Source: Micavibrio sp. UBA1850
GTDB lineage: Bacteria > Pseudomonadota > Alphaproteobacteria > Micavibrionales > Micavibrionaceae
NCBI GenBank assembly: GCA_002338525.1
Contig: DDIM01000003.1
Span: forward strand, 18,148-65,840
Direction: 5' to 3'
Length of the DNA: 47,693 bases
In this document: piece by piece, positions 1 to 8,479 of the stretch
How positions within the stretch are numbered: position 1 is the stretch's first letter
Layout of the letters: each line of letters starts with the position of its first letter
Notes under the pieces: model-generated
Databases searched by the model: none
Told to the model about the DNA's origin: nothing
Seen by the model: the letters and a program-made list of their open reading frames with translations, nothing else
Position numbers and translations under genes: made by a program

Positions 1-954
1 AAGCCATGGCCCCGCCACAACGTCACCTATGGCATATACATTAGGTTCTACTGTTTTAAGATAATCATCGACGACAATGTGTCCGCGATCAACCTTAACC
101 TTGGTTGCGTCTAATCCAATATCTTCCGTGTTTCCAACAATACCCACGGCTGAAATTACGCGGTCAAATTTATGTTTTTCAACCTTACCTTTTATTTCAA
201 TGTGGGCGGTAACGTCATGTTCATGTTTTTCAACTTTAGAGACTTTTGCCTCTGTAATGATTTTCATACCTTGCTTTTCAAATGAGCTTTGCGCCATTTT
301 TGAAATCTCGGCGTCTTCCACTGGCATAACACGGTCCATCATCTCAACAACCGTGACATCAACACCGAGTGTATTGTAAAAACTCGCAAACTCGATACCA
401 ATTGCGCCCGAGCCAATCACAAGAAGCTTTTTAGGCATATCTTCAGGAACCATTGCCTCCTTATAAGATAAAATAAACTTCCCATCAGGTTCAAGCCCGG
501 GTAATACTCGTGCTCTGGCCCCTGTTGCCAAAATAATATGTTTGCCCTCAATTGTCCCAAGGTCCTTACCATCTTTTTCCAGACCTATAACGCCCTTGCC
601 TTGCAAACGACCATAAGCATCAAAAACACTTACTTTGTTCTTTTTTAACAAGTGACCAATACCACCAGAAAGCTGTTTGGCAACTTTACGTGATCTTTCA
701 ACGATCTTTTTAAGGTCAAATTCCAAACCGCTTACTTTAAGACCAAACTGATCTGCATGTTTTGCGAGATGATAAACCTCAGCAGAGCGCAACAACGCCT
801 TTGTTGGGATACATCCCCAGTTCAAACAAATCCCACCCAAATGGTTTGCCTCAACCACAGCTGTTTTATATCCAAGCTGCGCCGCACGAATAGCCGCAAC
901 ATATCCACCGGGACCACCACCGATGATCACAAAATCAAATTTTTTATCAGACAT
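1..954 (-). CDS. lpdA: Dihydrolipoamide dehydrogenase (E3), 3' end cut by window edge
   Basis: E3 of 2-oxo acid dehydrogenase complexes; it reoxidises the dihydrolipoyl group on E2 using FAD and NAD+. I translated 318 residues from the ATG at 952-954 to the window edge without a stop. The N-terminus has the FAD-binding GGGPGGYVAAIRAAQLG stretch and the redox-active disulfide motif GGICLNWGCIPTK; a second Rossmann motif (GSGAIGIEFASF) binds NAD, and the visible end is AIGDVVAGPWL. The dimerisation domain lies outside the window. It follows pdhC by 25 bases on the same strand, so it is most likely the E3 dedicated to pyruvate dehydrogenase. Confidence 0.95.
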   Translation of the reverse strand, partial: MSDKKFDFVIIGGGPGGYVAAIRAAQLGYKTAVVEANHLGGICLNWGCIPTKALLRSAEVYHLAKHADQFGLKVSGLEFDLKKIVERSRKVAKQLSGGIGHLLKKNKVSVFDAYGRLQGKGVIGLEKDGKDLGTIEGKHIILATGARARVLPGLEPDGKFILSYKEAMVPEDMPKKLLVIGSGAIGIEFASFYNTLGVDVTVVEMMDRVMPVEDAEISKMAQSSFEKQGMKIITEAKVSKVEKHEHDVTAHIEIKGKVEKHKFDRVISAVGIVGNTEDIGLDATKVKVDRGHIVVDDYLKTVEPNVYAIGDVVAGPWL

Positions 955-979
955 TTTTTTCTCTTATTTTTATGTGTAA

Positions 980-2341
980 TTAAACCAGCATATTAACTGG
1001 GTTTTCGATATAACGTTTAAAGAATTGTAGGAATTCTGCACCCACTGCGCCATCAACCGCGCGGTGATCAACAGATAACGTACAATTCATAAATGTACCA
1101 ATTTTCACATCATTCCCTGACACATAGGGTTGTTTTGATCCCGCACCAACAGCCAAAATACACGCCTGTGGAGGGTTAATTATGGCATCAAATTCCTTGA
1201 TACCATACATCCCTAAATTTGATACAGAAAATGTACCGCCCTGAAACTCCTCTGGCTTGAGCTTTCCATCACGAGCACGTGTGGCAAGGTCCTTAACCTC
1301 GGCAGAGATTTCCTTCAACCCCTTTGTCTCAGCAGCCTTAACAATAGGTGTGATCAGTCCATTTGGCGTCGCAACAGCAACTGAAATATCGGCATGTTTA
1401 TATTGCAACACGGCTTCATCCGTCCATGCAACATTCGCCGCAGGATATGCTTTCAATGCTTGCGCTGCGGCCTTGATGATAAAGTCATTCACAGACAGCT
1501 TATATTCACCATTTGCCGCATCATTGATGTCTTTACGGGCCGCCATCAACGCGTCAAGTTGGCATTCTACAGTTAAGTAGAAATGAGGGACTGTTTGTTT
1601 TGACTCAACCAAACGACGCGCAACAACTTTACGCATGTTATTGTTCGGAAGCTCTGTATACTCCATACCTAACATGTCAGACAACGCCTTCGCATCAGGT
1701 CCTGATGATTGTGCAGACACTGATCCAGAATGTATATTTGCATCCTGTGTGTTTATAGCGTTTGCTTTTGAACCACCTTTGAAGTTTTCAATATCTGCTT
1801 TTTTGATACGTCCTTTTGGCCCTGTTCCACTAACATCAGCCAGATCAATGCCCTTATCTTTAGCTAAACGTTTTGCCAAAGGCGTTGCAAAAATACGCTC
1901 ACCACTATCACGAGATGATGTTTGTTGTGTTTGCGCTTGAGACGCTGCCTTTTTCGTGTCAGAAGGCGCTTCTTCCGATTTAGCTTTTTTGCTGTCATCC
2001 TCTTTTTTAGGCTCATTTTCAGGCTCTTTGGCAGGCTCTGATTTATTCTCAGATGTTTTTTTCTCAACATCACTTAAATCGATATCAGACTCATCCTCGC
2101 CCTCATCTAGCAACACAGCAATAACAGCGTTGACCTTAACCCCTTCAGTACCAGCTGGCACCACGATTTTAGCAAGCTTTCCTTCATCAACCGCTTCAAC
2201 TTCCATGGTTGCTTTATCCGTTTCGATTTCAGCAATCACATCACCGGCTTCCACCATATCACCTTCAGATTTCAACCAATTTGCGAGCGTCCCCTCTTCC
2301 ATTGTTGGGCTTAACGCGGGCATTGTAATATTTGTCGGCAT
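980..2341 (-). CDS. pdhC: Pyruvate dehydrogenase E2, dihydrolipoyllysine acetyltransferase
   Basis: E2 core of the pyruvate dehydrogenase complex; it passes the acetyl group from E1 to CoA. The 453 residues hold one N-terminal lipoyl domain (about 1-76, lipoylated Lys43 in ETDKATMEVE), an acidic-lysine linker (about 85-150), a peripheral subunit-binding domain (about 150-190, ATPLAKRLAKDKGIDL) and the catalytic acyltransferase domain ending in the DHRAVDG active-site motif. Length and single lipoyl domain fit alphaproteobacterial E2. It is upstream of lpd and is separated from pdhB by an opposite-strand gene, so it probably needs its own promoter. Confidence 0.97.
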   Translation of the reverse strand: MPTNITMPALSPTMEEGTLANWLKSEGDMVEAGDVIAEIETDKATMEVEAVDEGKLAKIVVPAGTEGVKVNAVIAVLLDEGEDESDIDLSDVEKKTSENKSEPAKEPENEPKKEDDSKKAKSEEAPSDTKKAASQAQTQQTSSRDSGERIFATPLAKRLAKDKGIDLADVSGTGPKGRIKKADIENFKGGSKANAINTQDANIHSGSVSAQSSGPDAKALSDMLGMEYTELPNNNMRKVVARRLVESKQTVPHFYLTVECQLDALMAARKDINDAANGEYKLSVNDFIIKAAAQALKAYPAANVAWTDEAVLQYKHADISVAVATPNGLITPIVKAAETKGLKEISAEVKDLATRARDGKLKPEEFQGGTFSVSNLGMYGIKEFDAIINPPQACILAVGAGSKQPYVSGNDVKIGTFMNCTLSVDHRAVDGAVGAEFLQFFKRYIENPVNMLV

Positions 2342-2356
2342 AACATTCTTTCTTCA

Positions 2357-2362
2357 ATTATA
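2357..2362 (-). promoter_or_regulatory. Possible -10 element for pdhC
   Basis: On the minus strand this reads TATAAT, 15 bases upstream of the pdhC ATG. No convincing -35 lies 16-18 bases further upstream, and the implied leader would be very short. It is listed because pdhC is cut off from pdhB by a gene on the other strand and needs an initiation point in 2342-2498. Confidence 0.25.
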
Positions 2363-2385
2363 GTCTTACAATTTTCGATTAATCA

Positions 2386-2415
2386 TTGACATAAAGATAC
2401 CCTGTATCCTATGTA
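2386..2415 (+). promoter_or_regulatory. Candidate promoter of the orphan gene at 2499
   Basis: A perfect -35 hexamer TTGACA (2386-2391) is followed after 18 bases by TATGTA (2410-2415), a weak -10; a TATAAA at 2414 is too far for standard spacing. The gene downstream also has a strong AGAGGGG ribosome site (about 2488-2494), so it looks properly expressed. Confidence 0.4.
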
Positions 2416-2498
2416 TAAAAGACAATAGCAAATTCGAATAAAAAGAAAAGGTTATAACGAATACTAAGCACAGTATTAAGGGGCAAAGAGGGGCTAAT

Positions 2499-3143
2499 AT
2501 GGGAAAAAATAAGCAAAAAAACGTTGCACACACACCCGACGAAATAAAGGAGCTGCTTAGGCCTCTTCACATACGCCTTAAAAGAGAGGCTGAAGATGAG
2601 CGCTTATTATACATTGTAGAAAAAGCAGAAAACTACATTGAAATGGCACAACAGGAAGAACAACCTGTTCGTAAACAGTGCATGCGCAGCCAGTCAAAAA
2701 GACGCAAAAAACTTGCCGACGCGCCTCATATAGCAAAACTACATAAAGCCCTTATAACCGGCACGTCAGGTAAAAAAGAAGACATCGAACGCACACTTCA
2801 ACAAGTTGCCAAATTTGACAAAAAATACAAACCAGATACCCACCATGATTTTACAATGAAAAAAACATTGAAAAACATCATGGGTATGGAAAAAATATCA
2901 CATAAATTCAATTTCTCATCATCAGAGAAAAAACGCCTCGCCTACGCATTTAAAATAATTGCACAAGACCTAGAGGCCAACCACTTGATAGATGAAGAAA
3001 CCTGTCACGAAAACCACGCCCAAGAGCATGGCCATGAATTAGAGACAGAAAAATACAAACATATTCCGCGCAAAATAAGAGGCGATCACCTCTTAGAACG
3101 CTATGAAGAAAAAGAGAAAGAAAAAGACCTGACGCCGTCTTAA
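2499..3143 (+). CDS. Unrecognised lysine-rich charged protein inside the pdh cluster
   Basis: I do not recognise this 214-residue protein. It has no signal peptide or membrane segment and is very rich in Lys and Glu, so it is likely soluble. Long stretches look alpha-helical (about 12-60 and 95-165), there is a basic patch (SQSKRRKKL, about 68-76), and a His/Glu-rich tail (HENHAQEHGHELE, about 169-181) ends in KEKEKD. A strong AGAGGGG Shine-Dalgarno precedes the ATG. It is convergent with pdhB, with only 3 bases between the stops, and divergent from pdhC. Nucleic-acid binding or metal binding is possible from composition alone, but no domain supports either. Confidence 0.8.
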   Translation: MGKNKQKNVAHTPDEIKELLRPLHIRLKREAEDERLLYIVEKAENYIEMAQQEEQPVRKQCMRSQSKRRKKLADAPHIAKLHKALITGTSGKKEDIERTLQQVAKFDKKYKPDTHHDFTMKKTLKNIMGMEKISHKFNFSSSEKKRLAYAFKIIAQDLEANHLIDEETCHENHAQEHGHELETEKYKHIPRKIRGDHLLERYEEKEKEKDLTPS

Positions 3144-3146
3144 AAA

Positions 3147-4589
3147 CTAGGCGACGGTCTTTTTAACCTTTTCAATAATATCTTCGACTTGTGGTGTCGC
3201 AAGCGCTTCAAGATTTGCCGCATATGGCATCGGAACATCTGCTGCGTGAACACGCCCAATGGGTGCATCTAGATAATCAAACGCATGCTCTTGAACCAAT
3301 GCCGCAATCTCTGAACCAATACCGGCATATGGCCACCCTTCTTCAACGCTCACAATACGGTTTGTTTTCTTAACACTTTCAATAATTGTATGACGGTCAA
3401 GCGGGCGAATTGTGCGTAAGTTAATAACTTCTGCACTGATGCCCTCTTCTGCTAACCTCTCAGCAGCTTCTAACGCCTTACCAACCATGATTGAAAACGC
3501 AGTAATTGTAACATCATGACCTTCGCGCTCAATTTTAGCCTTACCGATCGGCAAAACAAACTCGTCTGATGCAGGCACATCAAAGCTCTGCCCGTACATC
3601 AGCTCATGCTCAAGCACAACAACAGGGTTTGGATCACGGATCGCAGCCTTCATCAAACCTTTTGCATCAGCACCTGACCATGGCGCTACAACTTTAAGAC
3701 CCGGCACATGCCCATACCAAGACGCAAAACACTGAGAATGTTGTGCCGCAACCTTACCAGGCGCGCCGTTTTGACCACGGAACACAATTGGACAACCAAG
3801 CTTACCACCGGCCATATACAATGTTTTTGCAGCAGAGTTGATAATTTGATCAATGGCCTGCATGGCAAAATCCATACTCATAAACTCAATAATCGGGCGA
3901 AGACCAGCCATCGCAGCCCCAACACCCAAGCCAGCAAAGCCATGCTCAGTAATCGGAGAGTCAACAACACGCTTGTCGCCAAATTCATCTAACATACCCT
4001 GTGAAACCTTATAGGCACCATTATATTCAGCTACTTCTTCACCAAGTAAAAAGACGCGCTCATCCGCACGCATTTCCTCAGACATTGCATCACGCAAAGA
4101 TTCACGTACAGTTTGATTGACCGTATCATTCATAAATGATGCTTCATCAAACATTGGGGGTTCAAACACCTCACCCTTAGCATATAAAACATCACGGTTT
4201 TCAACCACAGCCCCCTCAGGTTGTGAGACCTGATGATCCTGTTTTTGAACCGTTTCACTCGGTTCATCTTGAGACGCATTATCTTCGCTCTGCTTATTTT
4301 CGTTTGAAGAGCTTGATTTCATGTCATCGATCGCATCTTCGCTTTCACCATCTTCTAATAAGATAGCAATTGCAGAGTTCACGGCAACATTCTCAGTCCC
4401 TTCGGAAACAATTATCTTTCCAATCACACCTTCATCAACGGCCTCAACTTCCATAGTTGCTTTGTCCGTTTCAATCTCGGCAATCACATCACCGGCTTCA
4501 ACGCTATCACCTTCTGACTTCAACCACTTGGCAAGCGTACCTTCAGTCATTGTTGGGCTTAATGCTGGCATTAATACTTCAATAGGCAT
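3147..4589 (-). CDS. pdhB: Pyruvate dehydrogenase E1 beta with N-terminal lipoyl domain
   Basis: Beta subunit of the thiamine-diphosphate-dependent E1, which decarboxylates pyruvate and acetylates lipoyl groups. The 480 residues start with a full lipoyl domain (about 1-76, Lys43 in ETDKATMEVE), then an acidic, Gln/Ser-rich linker (about 85-140), then the transketolase-like beta domain (EEVAEYNGAYKVSQGM; GLRPIIEFMSMDFAMQAIDQ) and the C-terminal transketolase domain (AEVINLRTIRPLD). A lipoyl domain on E1 beta is a known alphaproteobacterial arrangement. It lies 27 bases after pdhA and is co-oriented with it. Its lipoyl domain is almost a copy of the one in pdhC. Confidence 0.97.
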   Translation of the reverse strand: MPIEVLMPALSPTMTEGTLAKWLKSEGDSVEAGDVIAEIETDKATMEVEAVDEGVIGKIIVSEGTENVAVNSAIAILLEDGESEDAIDDMKSSSSNENKQSEDNASQDEPSETVQKQDHQVSQPEGAVVENRDVLYAKGEVFEPPMFDEASFMNDTVNQTVRESLRDAMSEEMRADERVFLLGEEVAEYNGAYKVSQGMLDEFGDKRVVDSPITEHGFAGLGVGAAMAGLRPIIEFMSMDFAMQAIDQIINSAAKTLYMAGGKLGCPIVFRGQNGAPGKVAAQHSQCFASWYGHVPGLKVVAPWSGADAKGLMKAAIRDPNPVVVLEHELMYGQSFDVPASDEFVLPIGKAKIEREGHDVTITAFSIMVGKALEAAERLAEEGISAEVINLRTIRPLDRHTIIESVKKTNRIVSVEEGWPYAGIGSEIAALVQEHAFDYLDAPIGRVHAADVPMPYAANLEALATPQVEDIIEKVKKTVA

Positions 4590-4616
4590 ATCTCATGTTT
4601 CCTTTTTATTTATGAC

Positions 4617-5684
4617 TTATGCGTTTTCTTCAACAGGAACAAGAACATCTGTCCAAAGCTCACTATCATCAGGCTCAGGAGCATCCTGCGCAAATTGCGC
4701 CGCTTCGTTCACAATTCCTTTAATCTCTTTGTCAATCGCCTTCACATCCTCTTCTTTGACGTTTAAGTCATTGATAAGAATATTTTTCATCTTCGTGATA
4801 GGATCGCGACCATCTTTAAATGAAGACACTTCATCTTTTGTACGATATTTCGCAGGATCAGACATTGAATGCCCACGGTAGCGATATGTATTGATTTCTA
4901 GAATGTATGGGCCATTGCCATCTCTTACAAAGCTCAATGCTTGTTCCGTTGCAGCCATCACAGCCTCAACGTCCATACCATCAACTTGTTCACCTGGCAC
5001 ATTGAACCCTTCACCGCGGCAATAAAATTCACCCGCGGCATGACGCTTCGTGCTTGTTCCCATACTATATTGGTTGTTTTCAATAATATAAAGCACTGGC
5101 AACTTCCAAAGAGATGCCATGTTATAGCTTTCAGCCACCTGACCTTGGTCAGCAGCGCCATCACCCATGTAGGCAATGCAAACACCATTATCATTATTAT
5201 ATTTATGTGCAAACCCAAGCCCTGTCCCTAAAGACACCTGCGCACCCACGATTCCATGTCCACCATAAAAGCCATCAGCCTGACCAAACATGTGCATAGA
5301 GCCCCCTTTACCACGAGAACATCCCGCCTCACGACCTGTCAGCTCTGACATCACGTCTTTTGCATCAACACCATATAACAAAACATGACCATGGTTACGA
5401 TACGCCGTAACGACGGTGTCTTGTGGCTGCTGAACAGCTTTTACGCCTGTTGCAACGGCTTCTTGACCAATATAGAGGTGACAAAAACCACCAATAAGGC
5501 CCATACCATAAAGCTGGCCTGCCTTTTCTTCAAAACGACGGATAAGCACCATCTCACGATAAAGACGCTTTGCATCTTCGACACTCAACGTAACCTTACT
5601 ATTGCTAATCTTTTTTGATTTACCGCTAGACTGGCTATCAGATTGACTGCTTTTTTTCTCAGCTGATTTTTTTGCTTTCGCCAC
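4617..5684 (-). CDS. pdhA: Pyruvate dehydrogenase E1 alpha
   Basis: Alpha subunit of pyruvate dehydrogenase E1; it holds the thiamine diphosphate. The 355 residues contain the TPP-binding motif GDGAADQGQVAESYNMA and ENNQYSMGT, plus the conserved YRYRGHSMSDPAKYR phosphorylation-loop region. The first 35 residues are a Lys/Ser-rich extension before the core. The start is GTG at 5682-5684, chosen because an excellent AAGGAGG ribosome site lies 6 bases upstream (5691-5697 on this strand). It heads a pdhA-pdhB pair downstream of ftsB. Confidence 0.97.
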   Translation of the reverse strand: MAKAKKSAEKKSSQSDSQSSGKSKKISNSKVTLSVEDAKRLYREMVLIRRFEEKAGQLYGMGLIGGFCHLYIGQEAVATGVKAVQQPQDTVVTAYRNHGHVLLYGVDAKDVMSELTGREAGCSRGKGGSMHMFGQADGFYGGHGIVGAQVSLGTGLGFAHKYNNDNGVCIAYMGDGAADQGQVAESYNMASLWKLPVLYIIENNQYSMGTSTKRHAAGEFYCRGEGFNVPGEQVDGMDVEAVMAATEQALSFVRDGNGPYILEINTYRYRGHSMSDPAKYRTKDEVSSFKDGRDPITKMKNILINDLNVKEEDVKAIDKEIKGIVNEAAQFAQDAPEPDDSELWTDVLVPVEENA

Positions 5685-5814
5685 AAAAGACCTCCTTGAA
5701 AGATAATTGGCAAGACATATTGACTACCCCATTTTGGATAGCGTGACCAGATAAAATACAAACATTTTAGAAGGAAATACAGGGATATTTGTTCAATATT
5801 AGTAAATTACAAAC

Positions 5815-6123
5815 TTAATTTGTAAGAACAAACGCGTTTTCAGGAAGAACGCCAAGCATGACTTGGACACGCTCTTCAAACAGATCAACATCAATGGTAT
5901 CAGCCCTCATGCCCACGACCTTAACCTCTAAAGCTTCGCGCTCAGCCTTTAATTGCTCGTACTCCAACTTCGCAAGAGCGTACTCGTGATCAAGACTTAC
6001 GAGATTAAGATAGCCCCGCTCACCAAACACAAGGTGAAACGAAAAGTAAACACAGATACACAAGCCTACAATCAGGCAAAGAAATGATTTACGTTTATTA
6101 GGGCTTCGGTATTGATTACTCAT
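5815..6123 (-). CDS. ftsB: FtsB/DivIC-type septum formation initiator
   Basis: Small bitopic divisome protein; in the FtsQLB complex it helps activate septal peptidoglycan synthesis. The 102 residues have a short basic cytoplasmic N-terminus (SPNKRKS), one membrane helix (about 13-33), a coiled coil (about 42-72, LAKLEYEQLKAEREALEVKV) and a C-terminal region ending LGVLPENAFVLTN. Size and architecture match FtsB, and the eno-ftsB-pdhA order is usual in Alphaproteobacteria. The N-terminal basic stretch sets inside-negative topology. Confidence 0.85.
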   Translation of the reverse strand: MSNQYRSPNKRKSFLCLIVGLCICVYFSFHLVFGERGYLNLVSLDHEYALAKLEYEQLKAEREALEVKVVGMRADTIDVDLFEERVQVMLGVLPENAFVLTN

Positions 6124-6193
6124 ATAAGTATAGAATCACAAACGAATCACCCAAGCAAGACATTTTTTTGTTGAGAGTCAGCCACTTAATGAG

Positions 6194-6245
6194 AACAAAA
6201 ACAGAATCACCACGCCTAAACGACTCGAATGATTCAGTTTTTGTT
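6194..6245 (-). terminator. Long inverted repeat after eno, probable terminator
   Basis: Arms 6194-6209 and 6230-6245 are 16 bases each with a single mismatch (plus-strand arms AACAAAAACAGAATCA and TGATTCAGTTTTTGTT) and a 20-base loop. On the minus strand it begins 17 bases after the eno stop and ends with GTTTTTGTT, as expected of an intrinsic terminator. The near-symmetry means it could act in both directions. Confidence 0.55.
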
Positions 6246-6261
6246 AAATATAAAAAAATAC

Positions 6262-7539
6262 TTATTTTTTAAGATCAGACCAGCCCGCGTAAACAGCTGT
6301 CTCACCAAGCTCTTCTTCAATGCGTATAAGCTGATTGTATTTTGCTGTACGGTCAGAGCGTGACAATGATCCCGTCTTGATCTGGCCTGCATTCGTGGCC
6401 ACAGCCAAATCAGCAATCGTTGAATCCTCTGTTTCACCTGAACGGTGAGATAAGACTATGCCAAACCCTGCTTTTTTTGCCATTTCAATTGTTTCCAATG
6501 TCTCAGTAAGCGATCCAATCTGGTTCACTTTAACCAAAATGGCATTTGCAGACTTTTCCTCAATACCACGCTTCAAACGTTTTGCGTTGGTTACAAATAA
6601 ATCATCACCGACCAGCTGAACCTTGTCACCAATTGCAGCCGTAAGTGCAGCCCAGCCTTCCCAATCATCTTCGGCCATACCATCTTCAATTGATTTAATC
6701 GGATAATCAGACACAAGCTTTTCATAGTAAGCCACCATCTCAGCCGAGGTGTAACTGACCCCCTCACCCTTGAGGTTGTATTTCCCATCTTCATAAAACT
6801 CAGTAGACGCACTATCAAGCGCTAAGACAACATCTTCACCTGCTTCATAGCCAGCAACCTCAATCGCCTTCATGATGTAGTCTAGAGCCTCACGAGACGA
6901 GCTAACATTAGGGGCAAACCCACCCTCGTCTCCAACATTCGTATTTAAACCAGCATCCGATAATTGTTTTTTCAAAGCATGAAAAATTTCACTTCCCATT
7001 TGCACGGCTTGCGCAATAGATGTTGCAGACACAGGCATCACCATGAACTCTTGAATATCAACGGCGTTGTCAGCATGCTCACCACCATTTAAAATATTCA
7101 TCATAGGTGTCGGCAGGACATGTGCATACATTCCGCCAATATATTTTGATAACGGCATGTTCAAATCAGCTGCCTGCGCACGCGCAACCGCGAGCGACAC
7201 ACCCAAAATAGCATTGGCACCAACACGTCCTTTGTTTTCCGTTCCATCAACATCCAACATAGCCTGATCAATCATCATTTGCGCCTCAGCATCATAGCCA
7301 AGAACCGCATCCGCCAACTCACCATTTACAAATTCAACAGCCTGCGTTACGCCCTTGCCATTGTAAACAGATTTATCACCATCACGTAGCTCAACCGCCT
7401 CATGAACACCCGTTGATGCACCAGATGGAACCGCTGCACGGCCCATAATGCCGCTTTCAAGTGTTACATCGACTTCAACCGTTGGGTTTCCACGGCTATC
7501 CAATATTTGGCGGGCTCTTACGTCTATAATTGCTGACAT
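6262..7539 (-). CDS. eno: Enolase
   Basis: Converts 2-phosphoglycerate to phosphoenolpyruvate in glycolysis; cytosolic Mg-dependent enzyme and commonly a degradosome partner. The 425 residues match the family's usual length. Visible signatures: DSRGNPTVEVDV near the N-terminus, GDEGGFAPN, the metal-binding ALDSASTEFY and SIEDGMAEDDW and VGDDLFVTN segments, and the C-terminal signature ILVKVNQIGSL...SHRSGETEDSTIADLAV. It sits 20 bases after kdsA; both use phosphoenolpyruvate, eno making it and KdsA consuming it. A long inverted repeat follows the stop. Confidence 0.98.
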   Translation of the reverse strand: MSAIIDVRARQILDSRGNPTVEVDVTLESGIMGRAAVPSGASTGVHEAVELRDGDKSVYNGKGVTQAVEFVNGELADAVLGYDAEAQMMIDQAMLDVDGTENKGRVGANAILGVSLAVARAQAADLNMPLSKYIGGMYAHVLPTPMMNILNGGEHADNAVDIQEFMVMPVSATSIAQAVQMGSEIFHALKKQLSDAGLNTNVGDEGGFAPNVSSSREALDYIMKAIEVAGYEAGEDVVLALDSASTEFYEDGKYNLKGEGVSYTSAEMVAYYEKLVSDYPIKSIEDGMAEDDWEGWAALTAAIGDKVQLVGDDLFVTNAKRLKRGIEEKSANAILVKVNQIGSLTETLETIEMAKKAGFGIVLSHRSGETEDSTIADLAVATNAGQIKTGSLSRSDRTAKYNQLIRIEEELGETAVYAGWSDLKK

Positions 7540-7559
7540 TGATTATTTCCTTATTTTAA

Positions 7560-8435
7560 CTATTTGATTTCTACTAAATTCATATTTTTGACGACATCAT
7601 CAATCGCCTTACACTCCGTGAGGAAGGCCTCTAGCTTGTCGTACGGCAACGCAGATGGTCCATCACATTTTGCCTTATCAGGATCTTCGTATGCCTCAAT
7701 GAACAAGCCCGCCATACCAATGGCCATACAGGCTCGCGATAAATCTGGAACCAGTGCGCGACGACCGCCGGATGCCTCGCTCCCAGGCAATCTCATTTGT
7801 GAGGCATGAACAGTGTCACAAATAATCGGTACGCCGTTTGTGATATCTTTCATAACGCCAAAGCCCATCGGATCAACAACAAGATTGTCATAGCCTAATG
7901 AATGCCCTCGCTCACACAAGATCAGATCATCATTTCCGCATTCTTTGAATTTATCGACAATATTTCCAACCTGATAAGGTGACATATATTGTGGTTTTTT
8001 AATATTGATGGCGCGACCGTGTTTCGTTGCCGCTTTTGCCATGGCCATAACAAGGTCTGTTTGACGTGCCAAGAAGGCCGGAATTTGTAAAACATCGACA
8101 ATTTCTGCCACAGGCTCACATTGATCAATTTCATGCACATCAGTAATGACCGGCACATTATCAAATTCAGATTTTACTTTTTGAAAAATTTTAAGCCCCT
8201 CATCCATACCAACGCCACGGTAACTATGGATAGAAGATCTATTGGCTTTATCAAAACTCGCCTTAAAAACAAACGGTATGCCCAGCTTGTCTGTGATCGT
8301 TTTATAAACCTCGACGGCCTTTAATGTGATATCTTGATTTTCTAAAACATTAAGCCCTCCGAACAATACAAAGGGCTTGTTGTTTGATACTTCAAAATTT
8401 TGAATTTTTACGCTTTGCGATTGTATAGCTGACAT
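7560..8435 (-). CDS. kdsA: 3-deoxy-D-manno-octulosonate 8-phosphate synthase
   Basis: Condenses phosphoenolpyruvate with arabinose 5-phosphate to Kdo-8-phosphate, the first committed step toward the Kdo of lipopolysaccharide. The 291-residue protein has KASFDKANRSSIHSYRG, QIPAFLARQTDL, KKPQYMSPYQVGN and SGGRRALVPDLSRA. The residue that separates the two enzyme classes is Asn29 (FGGLNVLEN), as in the metal-independent E. coli enzyme, rather than the Cys of the metal-dependent GPC form. The neighbourhood (pyrG upstream, eno downstream) is the normal alphaproteobacterial one. Confidence 0.97.
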   Translation of the reverse strand: MSAIQSQSVKIQNFEVSNNKPFVLFGGLNVLENQDITLKAVEVYKTITDKLGIPFVFKASFDKANRSSIHSYRGVGMDEGLKIFQKVKSEFDNVPVITDVHEIDQCEPVAEIVDVLQIPAFLARQTDLVMAMAKAATKHGRAINIKKPQYMSPYQVGNIVDKFKECGNDDLILCERGHSLGYDNLVVDPMGFGVMKDITNGVPIICDTVHASQMRLPGSEASGGRRALVPDLSRACMAIGMAGLFIEAYEDPDKAKCDGPSALPYDKLEAFLTECKAIDDVVKNMNLVEIK

Positions 8436-8479
8436 TTAGGAGCCTCTCTTTCGAGAAACAATATAAACGCCCTTAAAAC

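Noticed and set aside
4321..4881. 186-codon plus-strand frame across the pdhB start and pdhA end
   Set aside because: Shadow of two well-supported genes; the Ser/Ile-rich translation mirrors the lipoyl-domain coding sequence. A matching shadow occurs at 1956-2363 over the pdhC lipoyl domain, which confirms the artefact.
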